Source: Flavobacterium bizetiae
GTDB lineage: Bacteria > Bacteroidota > Bacteroidia > Flavobacteriales > Flavobacteriaceae
Length of the DNA stretch: 64,000 nucleotides
Assembly (NCBI RefSeq): GCF_902804475.1
Contig: NZ_CADCSU010000103.1
Location: 1-64,000 of the forward strand
Direction of reading: 5' to 3'
Every line of letters starts with the position of its first letter. Position 1 is the stretch's first letter. The notes under the pieces are model-generated. The model saw only the letters and a program-made list of their open reading frames with translations, was not told the origin of the DNA and did not search any database. Made by a program: the position numbers and the translations under genes. Positions 50,716 through 59,706 of this stretch are shown in pieces.

Positions 50716-51498
50716 TCAGCGTTCTATTTCATAAGCTTTAAGATTCAAAAGTTCCTCAATCGAAATCACTTTATAATTGTTTTGCTGTAAAAATTGCAAA
50801 AACTGTTCCAATACCAAAACGGAGTGTGATGCCGTGTCGTGCAAAAGTACAATTCCGCCGGGAGAAACGCGTTTTATAATTCGGTTGAAAATTAATTCCT
50901 GATTTTTTGTTCCGCCGTCGAGCGATCGAATATTCCAGCCAATTACTTTATGTTTGGTTTTTTTTAAAGCTCTTCTGATCGAAGGAGTTGTAACTCCGTA
51001 AGGCGGACGAAAGAAGTTTATTTTTTTTGAAGTATATTTTTCCAGAAGTTCATCTGTTTTTTCAATTTCTTCCTGAATCTTTTCAGCATTATAAAAATCA
51101 AAAAACTTAGAATGACTGTACGAATGATTCCCAACCAAATGACCGGCGGCAATGATTTGTTTTAAGATTTCAGGATGTGCTTCGATGTTTTTTCCGATGC
51201 AAAAGAAAGTGGCTTTTACATCATATTTTTTCAGCAGTTCTAAAACATCCAAAGTAAAAGTGCTTGGTCCGTCATCAAACGTAAGAGCAATTTTTTTTTC
51301 TGTTTCTAACGGATTATTACAGAAAGCTTTTACATGATAATTAGATGAAATTCGGGAAGAACCAAAAGCATTAATTCCTAACCAAATTAAAATTACAACA
51401 ACAAACCACCATATGTTTATTGCTACATAAAAATTCAGAAGAAATAATAAAAGCAATAAAAAAACAAAAAATAGTGATATGTTTTTGTGCGTTATCAT
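50716..51498 (-). CDS. Polysaccharide deacetylase family protein (CE4)
   Basis: This 260-residue protein has two N-terminal hydrophobic segments (about residues 9-45) that anchor it to the membrane, followed by a NodB domain. The domain has TFDDGPSTFT (catalytic Asp pair), the zinc motif HSYSHSKF and RPPYGVTTP, and ends GGIVLLHDTASHS. It removes N-acetyl or other acyl groups from saccharides in typical members; its part in pigment synthesis is unclear, but such genes are often present in these clusters. It overlaps the next gene by 4 bp. Confidence 0.88.
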   Translation of the reverse strand: MITHKNISLFFVFLLLLLFLLNFYVAINIWWFVVVILIWLGINAFGSSRISSNYHVKAFCNNPLETEKKIALTFDDGPSTFTLDVLELLKKYDVKATFFCIGKNIEAHPEILKQIIAAGHLVGNHSYSHSKFFDFYNAEKIQEEIEKTDELLEKYTSKKINFFRPPYGVTTPSIRRALKKTKHKVIGWNIRSLDGGTKNQELIFNRIIKRVSPGGIVLLHDTASHSVLVLEQFLQFLQQNNYKVISIEELLNLKAYEIER

Positions 51499-52556
51499 TT
51501 TGTGATTAACGTAAAACTATGGTTTTTTCCGTTTAATTGATTGTATAATAAAATGGTTTTATAAACTGGCTTTTCAACCGAATTTACTTTTATGATTTCC
51601 GGAATTTCCTGTGTTTTTAAAATTTTAGCTGCCATCCATAAAGCAAAAGCCGAAGCAGTATCGTATTCGCCGCTTAAATGTTTGTAATATAAAACAGGAG
51701 TTTCTGAGAAAGCATTTTCAGCAAGATTTCTATAATAATTTTCGAAAGCTACATTTCCGTCAAAACCTAAAACCAAAGCATCAATGTCTGAAATTTCTAA
51801 ATTATTCGATTTCAAAAAAGATTTGATTTCAGCTTCAATCTCGTTTTCTGCAAGTGTATTTACAATTGCGATATCCAGAACTTCTGCGTACGTATGGTCT
51901 TTTCGTTCATTTTCTAATACAAAAAAACTGGCGCCTTCACCATAAACCGCACCGCTTGTTGTAGAAGTTAAAACATCATAAGGTGCTTTGTTGTCTTCTT
52001 TTATACGACCGGAAAGCTTAAAAAGGGCAGTAGTATAATCTCCATTTTCATCAACTCCGCCTATTAAAACCGATTGTGCTTCGTCTTCTTCGATTTGCAT
52101 TTTAGCATCTAATAAAGCCGACTCAAAAGAAACAGCGCCATTTACATACGTAAAATTATACCCTTTACATTGTTGTAAAAGAGCGATTTGCGCACCAACA
52201 GTATTATGTGTAGATTGAATAAAAGAAGTTGGCGTTAAAAATTCTTCGTTATTATCGAGAATACTTTTAAGGAATTTTTCAGAATCTTCGATGCATCCTA
52301 AACCTGTTCCGGTAATGATCGCATCTACTTTTTCGACATTGGCATCTTTCATTGCCAGAGCCGAAGCTACGATTCCGTTTTTTACGCCTTTTGCCATTCT
52401 GCGGCTTGCGGCTGGAGAAATATAATCTTTGTAAACCGGAGGAACAATCGCCAAAACATTTTGATCATGATTGACAACGGCTTCTTCTAAAAAAACAGTA
52501 TCAAATGTTTTTTGAGTCGAAATACAACCTACTCCATTTATATATGTTTTCTTCAT
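51495..52556 (-). CDS. Beta-ketoacyl synthase-like protein without active-site Cys (chain-length-factor type)
   Basis: This ~353-residue thiolase-fold protein is related to the ketosynthase encoded next to it. The nucleophile position holds Ala141 (YVNGAVSFESA instead of TACSS), and the HGT motif is replaced by GFDGNVAFENY; one His remains in YYKHLSGEYDTASA. It is therefore unlikely to condense alone and probably pairs with the upstream ketosynthase, like a chain length factor. Its ATG is 1 bp after the stop of that gene, so the subunits are coupled. The frame is open further upstream, but only inside the previous gene. Confidence 0.85.
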   Translation of the reverse strand: MKKTYINGVGCISTQKTFDTVFLEEAVVNHDQNVLAIVPPVYKDYISPAASRRMAKGVKNGIVASALAMKDANVEKVDAIITGTGLGCIEDSEKFLKSILDNNEEFLTPTSFIQSTHNTVGAQIALLQQCKGYNFTYVNGAVSFESALLDAKMQIEEDEAQSVLIGGVDENGDYTTALFKLSGRIKEDNKAPYDVLTSTTSGAVYGEGASFFVLENERKDHTYAEVLDIAIVNTLAENEIEAEIKSFLKSNNLEISDIDALVLGFDGNVAFENYYRNLAENAFSETPVLYYKHLSGEYDTASAFALWMAAKILKTQEIPEIIKVNSVEKPVYKTILLYNQLNGKNHSFTLITK

Positions 52557-52557
52557 T

Positions 52558-53754
52558 TTAGCTTTTTGAAAATATAAGGGTTGAACAATTTCCTCCAAAA
52601 CCAAAAGAGTTGGATAAAACGTGTTCGATATTTTTGTTCTTTACAGCAGTTTGAGGTTGTAAATCAAATTCTTCCATCGGGTTTTCGAAATTCAAATTTG
52701 GATAAACCACATTATTCTGAATCGCCAAAACACTGTAAACCGCTTCAATTGCAGCAGCTGCAGCCAAAGTATGTCCGGTAAAAGGTTTTGTCGAACTAAA
52801 ATCAGGCACTTTTTCGTCCTGATAAATTCTCAACAATGCTCTTCCTTCAGATAAATCGTTGTTTGGAGTTGCCGTTCCGTGTACGTTGATATAATCAATT
52901 TGGGAAGGTTTTAAACCCGAGACTTCAAAAGCTTTTTTCATCGCCAAATAAGCGCCATCACCATTTTCTGAAGAAGCGGTTTGATGAAAAGCGTCGTTTG
53001 CATTTCCGTAACCGGAAACTCTTGCCAACACTTTTTTATTTTGTTTCTCTACAATTTCATCCGATTCTAAAACCAAATATGCCGCTGCTTCGCCCAGGTT
53101 TAATCCTTTGCGTTCATTGTCAAAAGGTTTGTTGAAATCGTCTGATAAAATCATCAAAGTCTTAAATCCGTTAATCGTAAATTTTGCCAAACCATCGGCT
53201 CCGCCAACAATAACGCGATCTAGTTTTCCGGTTTTAATCAATCTTGCTCCCAACATTATCGAGTTTGCTGCAGACGAACAAGCCGTACTAATTGTGGTAA
53301 CCATTCCTTTTAAACCCAGTTCTTCGGCAATTTTTTCTGCAACATCGCCACCGTCATGACAGGCAATATATTTTACCAGTTCAGGATGTTTAAAATAATC
53401 GTAATAATGTCTTTCGGTCATGTCCATTCCGCCTACACTTGTAGCCGAAATAAGTCCGGTTCTAAATTCGTTTATCGATGTAATTCCTGCATTTTCAACA
53501 GCTTGTTTTGCTGCCAAAGTTGCGATCATTGCCGTTCTCGAAAAGTTATTATCTTCTGTAAGATTCAATTCATCAACCAATTCTTCGTTGGTTTTTTTGA
53601 TTTCGCCTACTTTAATAACATCCGCATGAACCGTCGAAATATTTGTGATACGAGAAATACCAATTTTATTTTCGATCAACGAAATATAATTTTCTTCGAC
53701 TGAATTTCCAATCGAAGAGATAATTCCCATTCCCGTTATTGCAACACCTTTCAT
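52558..53754 (-). CDS. Beta-ketoacyl-ACP synthase (FabF-like), active
   Basis: This 398-residue condensing enzyme has the full catalytic triad: C159 in TISTACSSAANS, H292 in NVHGTATPNND and H328 in PFTGHTLAAAAA. It elongates ACP-bound chains with malonyl-ACP. Together with the Cys-less partner downstream it probably forms the heterodimer that builds the polyene chain. It lies 129 bp from the ACP gene across an AT-rich inverted-repeat gap, with the carrier and other ketosynthases in the same operon. Confidence 0.92.
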   Translation of the reverse strand: MKGVAITGMGIISSIGNSVEENYISLIENKIGISRITNISTVHADVIKVGEIKKTNEELVDELNLTEDNNFSRTAMIATLAAKQAVENAGITSINEFRTGLISATSVGGMDMTERHYYDYFKHPELVKYIACHDGGDVAEKIAEELGLKGMVTTISTACSSAANSIMLGARLIKTGKLDRVIVGGADGLAKFTINGFKTLMILSDDFNKPFDNERKGLNLGEAAAYLVLESDEIVEKQNKKVLARVSGYGNANDAFHQTASSENGDGAYLAMKKAFEVSGLKPSQIDYINVHGTATPNNDLSEGRALLRIYQDEKVPDFSSTKPFTGHTLAAAAAIEAVYSVLAIQNNVVYPNLNFENPMEEFDLQPQTAVKNKNIEHVLSNSFGFGGNCSTLIFSKS

Positions 53755-53883
53755 TTTTAGACTTCTTAGATTTTTAGACTTGCTTAGATTTCTTAGATTT
53801 TAGACTTGCTTAGATTTTTGATTTCTGGATTTAGACAGTTTTTAGTCTAAAAAGTCTAAAAATCTAAGCCAGTCTAAGAAGTC
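53755..53883. repeat. AT-rich inverted repeats between KS and ACP genes
   Basis: Words of the form CTTAGATTTTTAGACTTG are repeated and face complementary words (GTCTAAAAATCTAAG, CAGTCTAAGAAGTCT), so the 129-bp gap can fold into a long hairpin. This is a common flavobacterial intergenic pattern. Confidence 0.6.
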
Positions 53884-54141
53884 TTACTTCGTTCTGTTAG
53901 CGCTAATATAAGCTGCCATAGTTTCGATCGACTGGAAAATTGTTTTTCCTTCTTTCGGATCTACTAATTTAATTCCGTAATCTTTATCTAAAATAACGAT
54001 CAATTCAAGTGCATCAATTGAGTCTAAACCTAAACCATCTCCAAACAAAGGATCATTATCAGCAATATCTTCGATTGCGATATCTTCAAGGTTAAGAGTG
54101 GTAATGATTTTATTTTTTAATTCTTCTTTTAATGCTTCCAT
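53884..54141 (-). CDS. Acyl carrier protein
   Basis: This 85-residue acidic four-helix carrier has the phosphopantetheine Ser in FGDGLGLDSIDALELIV (DSID motif). IEDIADNDPLF before it and IKLVDPKEGKTIFQSIETM after it match dedicated ACPs of aryl-polyene and dialkylresorcinol clusters. It carries the growing chain for the ketosynthases, reductase and dehydratases. It lies 2 bp after the short KS-like gene. Confidence 0.93.
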   Translation of the reverse strand: MEALKEELKNKIITTLNLEDIAIEDIADNDPLFGDGLGLDSIDALELIVILDKDYGIKLVDPKEGKTIFQSIETMAAYISANRTK

Positions 54142-54143
54142 GA

Positions 54144-54761
54144 TTATTTATTATATAATGTATTGATATTTTCGTTTTTATATGTTGCGTTTTCGTCTTT
54201 GCTAATCGTGCAAAGAAACGCTTTATAACTGTCATTAAAAAATTCTACCCAACCGCAAAGAACCATGTCTGCTTTATTCGTATTCAGAAGAATATCCGAG
54301 TAATTCGACATAAATTCAGTGTTAAAGTCCTCAAATATAAAGAAAGAATTTTCACTTTTCAGTTGATGACGAATACTTATTTCGCCCAAACAAATATTTG
54401 GCAACGTGTAAACAAAAACCGCCGGACTCGGAAAGTAGTTTTCTTTGTCGGAAATCGATTCCTGATATTTTACATCGGTATCTAAACTCGATGATTTATT
54501 GGCCAAAACCAAAGCAATATTATTCTCTTGTTCAGTTGAAGTTATCGGACTCAAAAGCAATTCAGATCCTAAAAAAGCCAGTTTGCTCAAAGCATCCATT
54601 TTGAAAAACTTCGGGTATTGAATGTCAAAATTACGATACGCTTGTTTCGAGAAATCCCCGAAATCGGTTGGTTCAGTTTTGAATATAGAAGTTCCGTTCA
54701 AAACAATTTCGTTGTTTTGAATGGTGATGTAGGATTGTATGTGAGTTTTACTTTGAGTCAT
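54144..54761 (-). CDS. Short ketosynthase-like protein (N-terminal half only)
   Basis: This 205-residue protein resembles the N-terminal part of a thiolase-fold ketosynthase: KFFKMDALSKLAFLGSELLL, NIALVLANKSSSLDTD and SPAVFVYTLPNICLGEISIRH are recognisable. The chain ends before the catalytic His motifs, and no Cys nucleophile of the TAC type is seen. It is probably a structural or regulatory partner conserved beside the ACP in these clusters, where it is often simply named 3-oxoacyl-ACP synthase. It has a complete start and stop and is not an obvious frameshift. Confidence 0.72.
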   Translation of the reverse strand: MTQSKTHIQSYITIQNNEIVLNGTSIFKTEPTDFGDFSKQAYRNFDIQYPKFFKMDALSKLAFLGSELLLSPITSTEQENNIALVLANKSSSLDTDVKYQESISDKENYFPSPAVFVYTLPNICLGEISIRHQLKSENSFFIFEDFNTEFMSNYSDILLNTNKADMVLCGWVEFFNDSYKAFLCTISKDENATYKNENINTLYNK

Positions 54762-54840
54762 TATTTTAATTTAACACTAATTCCACAAATTGGCACAGAT
54801 TATTTTGGGTTTAAATTACACTACTCAATCTGTGATTTTT

Positions 54841-55452
54841 TTAAGAAACCCAAGTATGAACAATATTTTTAATATGCCATTCTCCAGATTTATTTTCAAT
54901 TGTAATTTCAAATCCTCTTCCACATTTTCCTCCACCGCATGAAGCACTGGCAGATATAGTGCCGGAAGTTTTGGTTTTATTAAACTGAATATTAGAAATT
55001 TGAATTGTTCCAACAGGCATTTTGCTTTTTTTGTCGTTTATGTCCCAATATATTTCTTCAGGAAATTTAGACGTATATTGAAAATCAAACTTTTTATTAT
55101 TTTTAAAAGGAGTCAAATCAAATTTTTCATTTCTAATTTTATTGTTTACTACATAATCATAAACACCAATTAAAATTCTGTTTTTATCATTTTTAATACT
55201 GTCTTGTTCAACTTGATATCTTTTTAATTTATCATGATAACCGATCGTATCTTCTTTATTTGTTTTAAAATCTAATCTTGGCATTGGAGGCGGATGCATT
55301 GTTCTTCGATCCATATAAATTGAATCTACAATTTCCAGAAAGACACTATTCATTACCTCTTTTTCAAAATCAGATTCAGACACTTCTTTCTTTTTACATC
55401 CAAAAGAGGAAAGAAGAATTAGTGTTATAAATATGAATTTTGATAATTTCAT
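54841..55452 (-). CDS. Hypothetical lipoprotein
   Basis: This ~203-residue lipoprotein has the lipobox LLSSFGCKKKE. The C-terminal half has a beta-rich domain with a glycine/cysteine knot (SASCGGGKCGRGFEITI) and ends GEWHIKNIVHTWVS. No family is recognised. The ATG at 55452 gives a normal signal peptide; the frame also opens at 55467. It overlaps no core pigment gene, and together with the next gene it interrupts the usual cluster order, so it may be an inserted passenger. Confidence 0.65.
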   Translation of the reverse strand: MKLSKFIFITLILLSSFGCKKKEVSESDFEKEVMNSVFLEIVDSIYMDRRTMHPPPMPRLDFKTNKEDTIGYHDKLKRYQVEQDSIKNDKNRILIGVYDYVVNNKIRNEKFDLTPFKNNKKFDFQYTSKFPEEIYWDINDKKSKMPVGTIQISNIQFNKTKTSGTISASASCGGGKCGRGFEITIENKSGEWHIKNIVHTWVS

Positions 55453-55457
55453 AAATG

Positions 55458-55994
55458 TTATTGACATAACTTTTTAATGTCCGCTTTTAAAAGTAACTGT
55501 GAAAAAAGAACAGGAAAATTTGTTTTATAACCTTTTTTAATCATTGTTATATAAATGTTATTTTTGTCTAGAATAAATATCCTGCTTGACTTGTATAAAC
55601 TACTAATTCCGTAATTGTCTGATTTGTTATAAATTATTATTTCTTTTGAATTTGCAGCTCTCTCAAACCCTAATTTCTTACAATATTCAGTAATAATTGT
55701 TCTATTTTTTTCAGCATTATATTTGCTTACAATTTTTGTAAGATGTTTTTCAGTCGCCTTTCGATAAATTGCATAAGCAAAAAAGAGACTCCCCAAAAAC
55801 AGAAGATAATATTCGGTTCCCGTTTTTGAATGATCTCGGTATGGATCGTAATAAACTAAAAAAGGACAAATAAATCCAAAGCTAAAAAACACAAAAAGAA
55901 TTATGGTGTCAAATATATCAAACCAGCTTTCAGAATAGACCAGTTTGCTTTTGGCTATACTTTTCTCGATATCTAAGTTTTTTAAATTTCTCAT
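55458..55994 (-). CDS. Hypothetical membrane protein
   Basis: This 178-residue protein has two transmembrane helices (residues ~27-47, IILFVFFSFGFICPFLVYY, and ~62-79) and a C-terminal soluble domain rich in Lys, Asn, Ile and Tyr. Composition is more AT-skewed than the flanking ketosynthases. No domain is recognised. It ends 5 bp before the lipoprotein gene and overlaps the ketosynthase gene upstream by 4 bp, so it is transcribed with the cluster whatever its origin. Confidence 0.65.
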   Translation of the reverse strand: MRNLKNLDIEKSIAKSKLVYSESWFDIFDTIILFVFFSFGFICPFLVYYDPYRDHSKTGTEYYLLFLGSLFFAYAIYRKATEKHLTKIVSKYNAEKNRTIITEYCKKLGFERAANSKEIIIYNKSDNYGISSLYKSSRIFILDKNNIYITMIKKGYKTNFPVLFSQLLLKADIKKLCQ

Positions 55995-57130
55995 TTCATC
56001 TTTTCAAAAACCACAGCCGTATTACAACCGCCAAAACCAGAAGCTGTTTTTAAAAAATAATCAATATTCGCTTCTTTATTTTTCTCAATAATACTAATAG
56101 CTTCACTAACTCCAATTTCATCAAAACCTTTCGATTCAAAAAGTATATTTTGATTTACGGATTCAATCCCAATTACCGTTTCCAACAATCCCGAAGCGCC
56201 TAAAGTATGACCATAAAATCCTTTTAAACTATTGATGGGAACATTTTGTAAACTTAAGCGATTTAGTGCAATGGCTTCCATTTCGTCGTTGAACGGAGTT
56301 GCAGTTCCGTGTGCTGAAATATAATCGATTTTGTCCACTTCTATTTGGGCTTCTTTCAAAGCATTTTGTATACTTCTAAACAAACCTTCGCCTGTTCTTG
56401 AAGGACCCGAAATATGATTGGCATCATTTATAGAACTGTCACCAATTACTTTTATTTTGGCGTTTTTGGCTTCCGCCGAAATTAAAGCAGCAGCGGTTGC
56501 TTCGCCTAAACTTACACCGGTTCTGTTTTTAGAATACGGTTTACAAGGTGAATCGCTCATTGCTTGAAAAGAATTAAATCCAGATAAAACAAATTCTGAA
56601 ACTTCATCTCCTGCAATAACAAAAACGTTATCATACAATTCAGACTGAATCATTCTCTTCGCCACCGAAACAGCTAAAATTCCAGAAACACAAGCATTCG
56701 AAACTACAATTGGTTGTGTTTTGAATTGAAAGAAATCGGCAACATTTTGAGCTAAAACATCTAAATGCGCACTGTTGAAACTCTCTTCTGAATTCTCTTT
56801 TAAAGCCGTAACATTTCCTTTTGTGGTCGAAAGTATAAAAGCAGTTTTTGAGTTGAATCCAATCCCTGATTTTTTGATAATTGGCTCTAAAGCCAAAATC
56901 ATCATTTTCTCTAAACGAGTATATTTTGTTTGAGCGCTTATTTTTGCAAAAGCACTGTTTATTTTTTCATCATTAATAATAGAAGCATAAAATGGTATTG
57001 GCATTAAAGAAGCATCTTCATGCAATTGAATTCCAGAATCGCCATGCAAGATCGCTTCGACATTCGATTGAACATCAAATCCTAAAGGGGTGATACAATT
57101 GGTTTCGGTGATATATACTTCTCTTATCAT
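55991..57130 (-). CDS. Beta-ketoacyl-ACP synthase, second active copy
   Basis: This 379-residue condensing enzyme has a complete active site: Cys in VVSNACVSGILAV, His in SAHGTATPFND and His in FYGHTLGASGLLE. The N-terminus (VYITETNCITPLGFDVQSN) is like ketosynthases of aryl-polyene clusters. It may carry out initiation or a specific extension step, distinct from the KS/CLF pair at 51495-53754. It is preceded by a 116-bp gap after the thioesterase gene. Confidence 0.9.
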   Translation of the reverse strand: MIREVYITETNCITPLGFDVQSNVEAILHGDSGIQLHEDASLMPIPFYASIINDEKINSAFAKISAQTKYTRLEKMMILALEPIIKKSGIGFNSKTAFILSTTKGNVTALKENSEESFNSAHLDVLAQNVADFFQFKTQPIVVSNACVSGILAVSVAKRMIQSELYDNVFVIAGDEVSEFVLSGFNSFQAMSDSPCKPYSKNRTGVSLGEATAAALISAEAKNAKIKVIGDSSINDANHISGPSRTGEGLFRSIQNALKEAQIEVDKIDYISAHGTATPFNDEMEAIALNRLSLQNVPINSLKGFYGHTLGASGLLETVIGIESVNQNILFESKGFDEIGVSEAISIIEKNKEANIDYFLKTASGFGGCNTAVVFEKMK

Positions 57131-57246
57131 TTTATCTTTATTTCTTGGCTTCTAAATAGCCCACAGATTTCACGGATTAAACAAATTTACACGGATTTTT
57201 ATTAATTTGTAATTCGTGAAAATGGGTGTAATTCGTATTTCAATTT
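57131..57246. repeat. Dispersed CACAGATTTCACGGATT-type repeat fragment
   Basis: The gap holds CACAGATTTCACGGATTAAA and TTACACGGATTTTTATTAA, a widely dispersed flavobacterial intergenic repeat, with GTAATTCGTG nearby as in the gap at 50602-50715. No gene is present. Confidence 0.5.
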
Positions 57247-57696
57247 TTACTTTATCAATCCCACTTTTCGTTTCCATTCTTCGTAGAAAGGAGGATTTGT
57301 CAGCATTAGATTTCCTTCTTTATCTAAAAATACCTGGACAGTTTCGCCCGTGCAGGCAACTTCGCCTTTTGCATCTATAATTTTAAAACGGTAAATCATT
57401 TTGGCGGCCGGTGTATCTACAACCGTTGTTTCTATGGTTACCACATCGCCGTAACGCAAAGACAATTTGTGTTCGCATTTCGATTTTACAATTGGAGTTG
57501 TGTATTCAGTTTCTCCAATGTCTAAATACGTAAGTCCGTGTTGGCGGCCAAAGGCTTCACGTCCATCTTCAAAATAGGTAATGTAATTGCCATGCCAAAC
57601 GATTCCAAGCGGATCAGTTTCGTTAAAACGAATTCTGATTTCGTGAGAGACGGTTAGGGCAGTGGCTTCGTTATACTGTTCTTTTCTTTTTGTCAT
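57247..57696 (-). CDS. Acyl-CoA/ACP thioesterase, 4HBT hotdog family
   Basis: This ~149-residue hotdog protein has the 4-hydroxybenzoyl-CoA thioesterase signature RFNETDPLGIVWHGNYITYF with its catalytic Asp. RYGDVVTIETTVVDTPAAKM follows. It may release or proof-read chains on the pigment ACP. The gene overlaps the ABC permease gene; the start MTKRKEQYNEA (57696) is chosen, and another ATG lies at 57708. Confidence 0.87.
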   Translation of the reverse strand: MTKRKEQYNEATALTVSHEIRIRFNETDPLGIVWHGNYITYFEDGREAFGRQHGLTYLDIGETEYTTPIVKSKCEHKLSLRYGDVVTIETTVVDTPAAKMIYRFKIIDAKGEVACTGETVQVFLDKEGNLMLTNPPFYEEWKRKVGLIK

Positions 57697-58960
57697 AAAA
57701 TAAGGCAATGGATGTTGTGATAATGAAGAACAAAAATAACAAACTTATTTTTGGGATGATTTCAAGGAAAGATACGTTTCGCAATAATACATCGTAGAAA
57801 GCTTCTAATCCCCAATTCATTGGTGACGATTTTGCGATATATTGCATAATGGTTGGCATTGCAAAAACAGGCACCCAAACACCGCCAACAGCGGCCAGAA
57901 TCAGTACACTTGTTGCGCCAAACGGTGCTGATTGTTCTTGTGTGCTTGCTATGGTTCCTAATAAAATTCCGAAACCTATGGCAGCAAAACCAGAGAATAA
58001 AGCAACGACGCTCATTAAAAATAAATGCCCTTCGATATTTAAAGAAGGTAAACCAATATGCGGAAATAAAAACACAGCAACGGCAACCATCATATAAAAC
58101 TGAATCATACAAATGACCGAATAGGTAATGGTTTTACCTATAATTACCACCAGATTAGAAACCGGATTGGTCAATAATCGAACGAATGTTCCTTGCGATT
58201 TTTCTTTTACAATATTAATAGACAACGGAATAACGATAAAAAATATGGCAAAAAGTGTCCAGGCCGGAACGTTGTGCTGTACCGAGTTTGGTCGAACTTC
58301 TTTGTTATTGATTTTCGGAATTATTTCTTTGAAAGTAATAAAACTTTTTTGCTCAAATTCAGCGGTTCCTTCTCCTAATTGGTTTTGAAAAGTGGTGTAA
58401 ATTGATTTGGTTTCGATTTGAGAAATCATCTTATCAATCGAACTCATCACGGCATTTTTGAAACTCATTTGAACCGCTGGATCAAAATACAATTTCACTT
58501 CTTTTTCTTTGATTACTTTAGGTTTTTCTGCTTGCGCTGTGGTATCCGTTTCTACTAAGCCCATTTTGCTGATGATGTTCTCAACATTCTGATCGATTTT
58601 GGTTTGCAAATCAACGCTTAGGTTTTTCGGAATTATAATCGCCAACTGAAATTTTCCTTTGTAAACGGCTTCTTTCGCCACTTCTTCAGTAATAGGTTTA
58701 TTGTCAATTTGAGTATCAACGCTAAACAAATTGCTTTTTTCGAGATTATCAAAAACCGTTTTAGATACAGAACCTTGATCGTTATCGACCAATAAAATCG
58801 GAATTTTATTGTCGCTAATCGTTTTAAAAGTACTGTCTTGTATTAAAGTTACCGTGATTACTAAAACCAGCGGCATGATAAATAAAATAATTAATCCGCC
58901 TAAATCTCGTTTGAGGAGGAGAAATTCTTTTACAACCGACATCCAAATTTTATTGACCAT
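57671..58960 (-). CDS. ABC-2 type transporter permease, pigment cluster
   Basis: This 429-residue protein is arranged like DrrB/YhiH-type exporters. An N-terminal helix (GLIILFIMPLVLVITVTLI) is followed by a large periplasmic domain (about residues 45-220) and five to six C-terminal helices. PAWTLFAIFFIVIPLSINIVKEKSQGT is the typical coupling region. With the ATPase upstream (11-bp overlap) it forms an exporter likely to move the pigment or a lipid precursor out of the inner membrane. Confidence 0.9.
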   Translation of the reverse strand: MVNKIWMSVVKEFLLLKRDLGGLIILFIMPLVLVITVTLIQDSTFKTISDNKIPILLVDNDQGSVSKTVFDNLEKSNLFSVDTQIDNKPITEEVAKEAVYKGKFQLAIIIPKNLSVDLQTKIDQNVENIISKMGLVETDTTAQAEKPKVIKEKEVKLYFDPAVQMSFKNAVMSSIDKMISQIETKSIYTTFQNQLGEGTAEFEQKSFITFKEIIPKINNKEVRPNSVQHNVPAWTLFAIFFIVIPLSINIVKEKSQGTFVRLLTNPVSNLVVIIGKTITYSVICMIQFYMMVAVAVFLFPHIGLPSLNIEGHLFLMSVVALFSGFAAIGFGILLGTIASTQEQSAPFGATSVLILAAVGGVWVPVFAMPTIMQYIAKSSPMNWGLEAFYDVLLRNVSFLEIIPKISLLFLFFIITTSIALFYDKKKRTV

Positions 58961-59702
58961 CTCTAAAATCTTTACCGGTTAATGAAATAAAAACTTCTTC
59001 AAGATTTTGTGCTTTTTCTGTAGAAGCAATTAAACTTGATGGTGTTCCTTGTGCAAAAATCCTGCCTCGGTCGAGAATGGCAATATGGGTACAGAAATCT
59101 TCGGCTTCAGCCAAATGATGAGAGGTATAAATAATCGTAGTTCCGTTTTGGTTTAAAACTTTTAAATAATCGATAATCGCATTTTTAGATTGTACATCGA
59201 CACCAACAGTTGGTTCATCTAAAAATAACACTTTTGGATTGTGCAGAATTCCGGCAATTAAATTGACTCTTCGTTTCATTCCGCCCGAAAAAGTTTCGAT
59301 ACGTTTGTCTGCGAATTTTAATAATCCCAAAAGATCTAAAGTTTCGATTACTTTATCTTTTAAGTAAGAACCTTTTAAGCCGTACATACTCCCGAAATAA
59401 TGCAAATTTTCTCTGGCTGTCAAAGTTGGATATAAAGCATATTCCTGAGGAACAACTCCTATAATTTTTTTTATTTTAGATGAATGATGCGTGTAGTTCA
59501 GATCATCAATTGTAAAATGTCCTGAAGTTGGTTTTATCAATCCGCAAAGCATAGAGATCAAAGTGGTTTTTCCGGCGCCATTCGGGCCTAATAATCCAAA
59601 AATCTGACCTTCATTTATTTCCAGCGAAACATCGTTCAAAGAATACTGGTCGGCATCTTTGTACTTTTTCGAAAGGGATTCTATTTTTATAATGGGTTTC
59701 AA
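58950..59702 (-). CDS. ABC transporter ATP-binding protein, pigment cluster
   Basis: This 250-residue ATPase has Walker A FGLLGPNGAGKTTLI, signature ETFSGGMKRRVNL, Walker B VLFLDEPTVGVD and the H-loop IIYTSHHLAEAE. It is of the DrrA-like exporter type. The gene overlaps the permease gene by 11 bp, giving coupled synthesis of the transporter. It lies 4 bp after the BtrH-like gene. Confidence 0.93.
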   Translation of the reverse strand: MKPIIKIESLSKKYKDADQYSLNDVSLEINEGQIFGLLGPNGAGKTTLISMLCGLIKPTSGHFTIDDLNYTHHSSKIKKIIGVVPQEYALYPTLTARENLHYFGSMYGLKGSYLKDKVIETLDLLGLLKFADKRIETFSGGMKRRVNLIAGILHNPKVLFLDEPTVGVDVQSKNAIIDYLKVLNQNGTTIIYTSHHLAEAEDFCTHIAILDRGRIFAQGTPSSLIASTEKAQNLEEVFISLTGKDFRDGQ

Positions 59703-59706
59703 TATA

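Noticed and set aside
57762-58388. Several open frames on both strands within the ABC permease gene
   Set aside because: They are shadows of a long, well-supported permease gene and show no family motifs.
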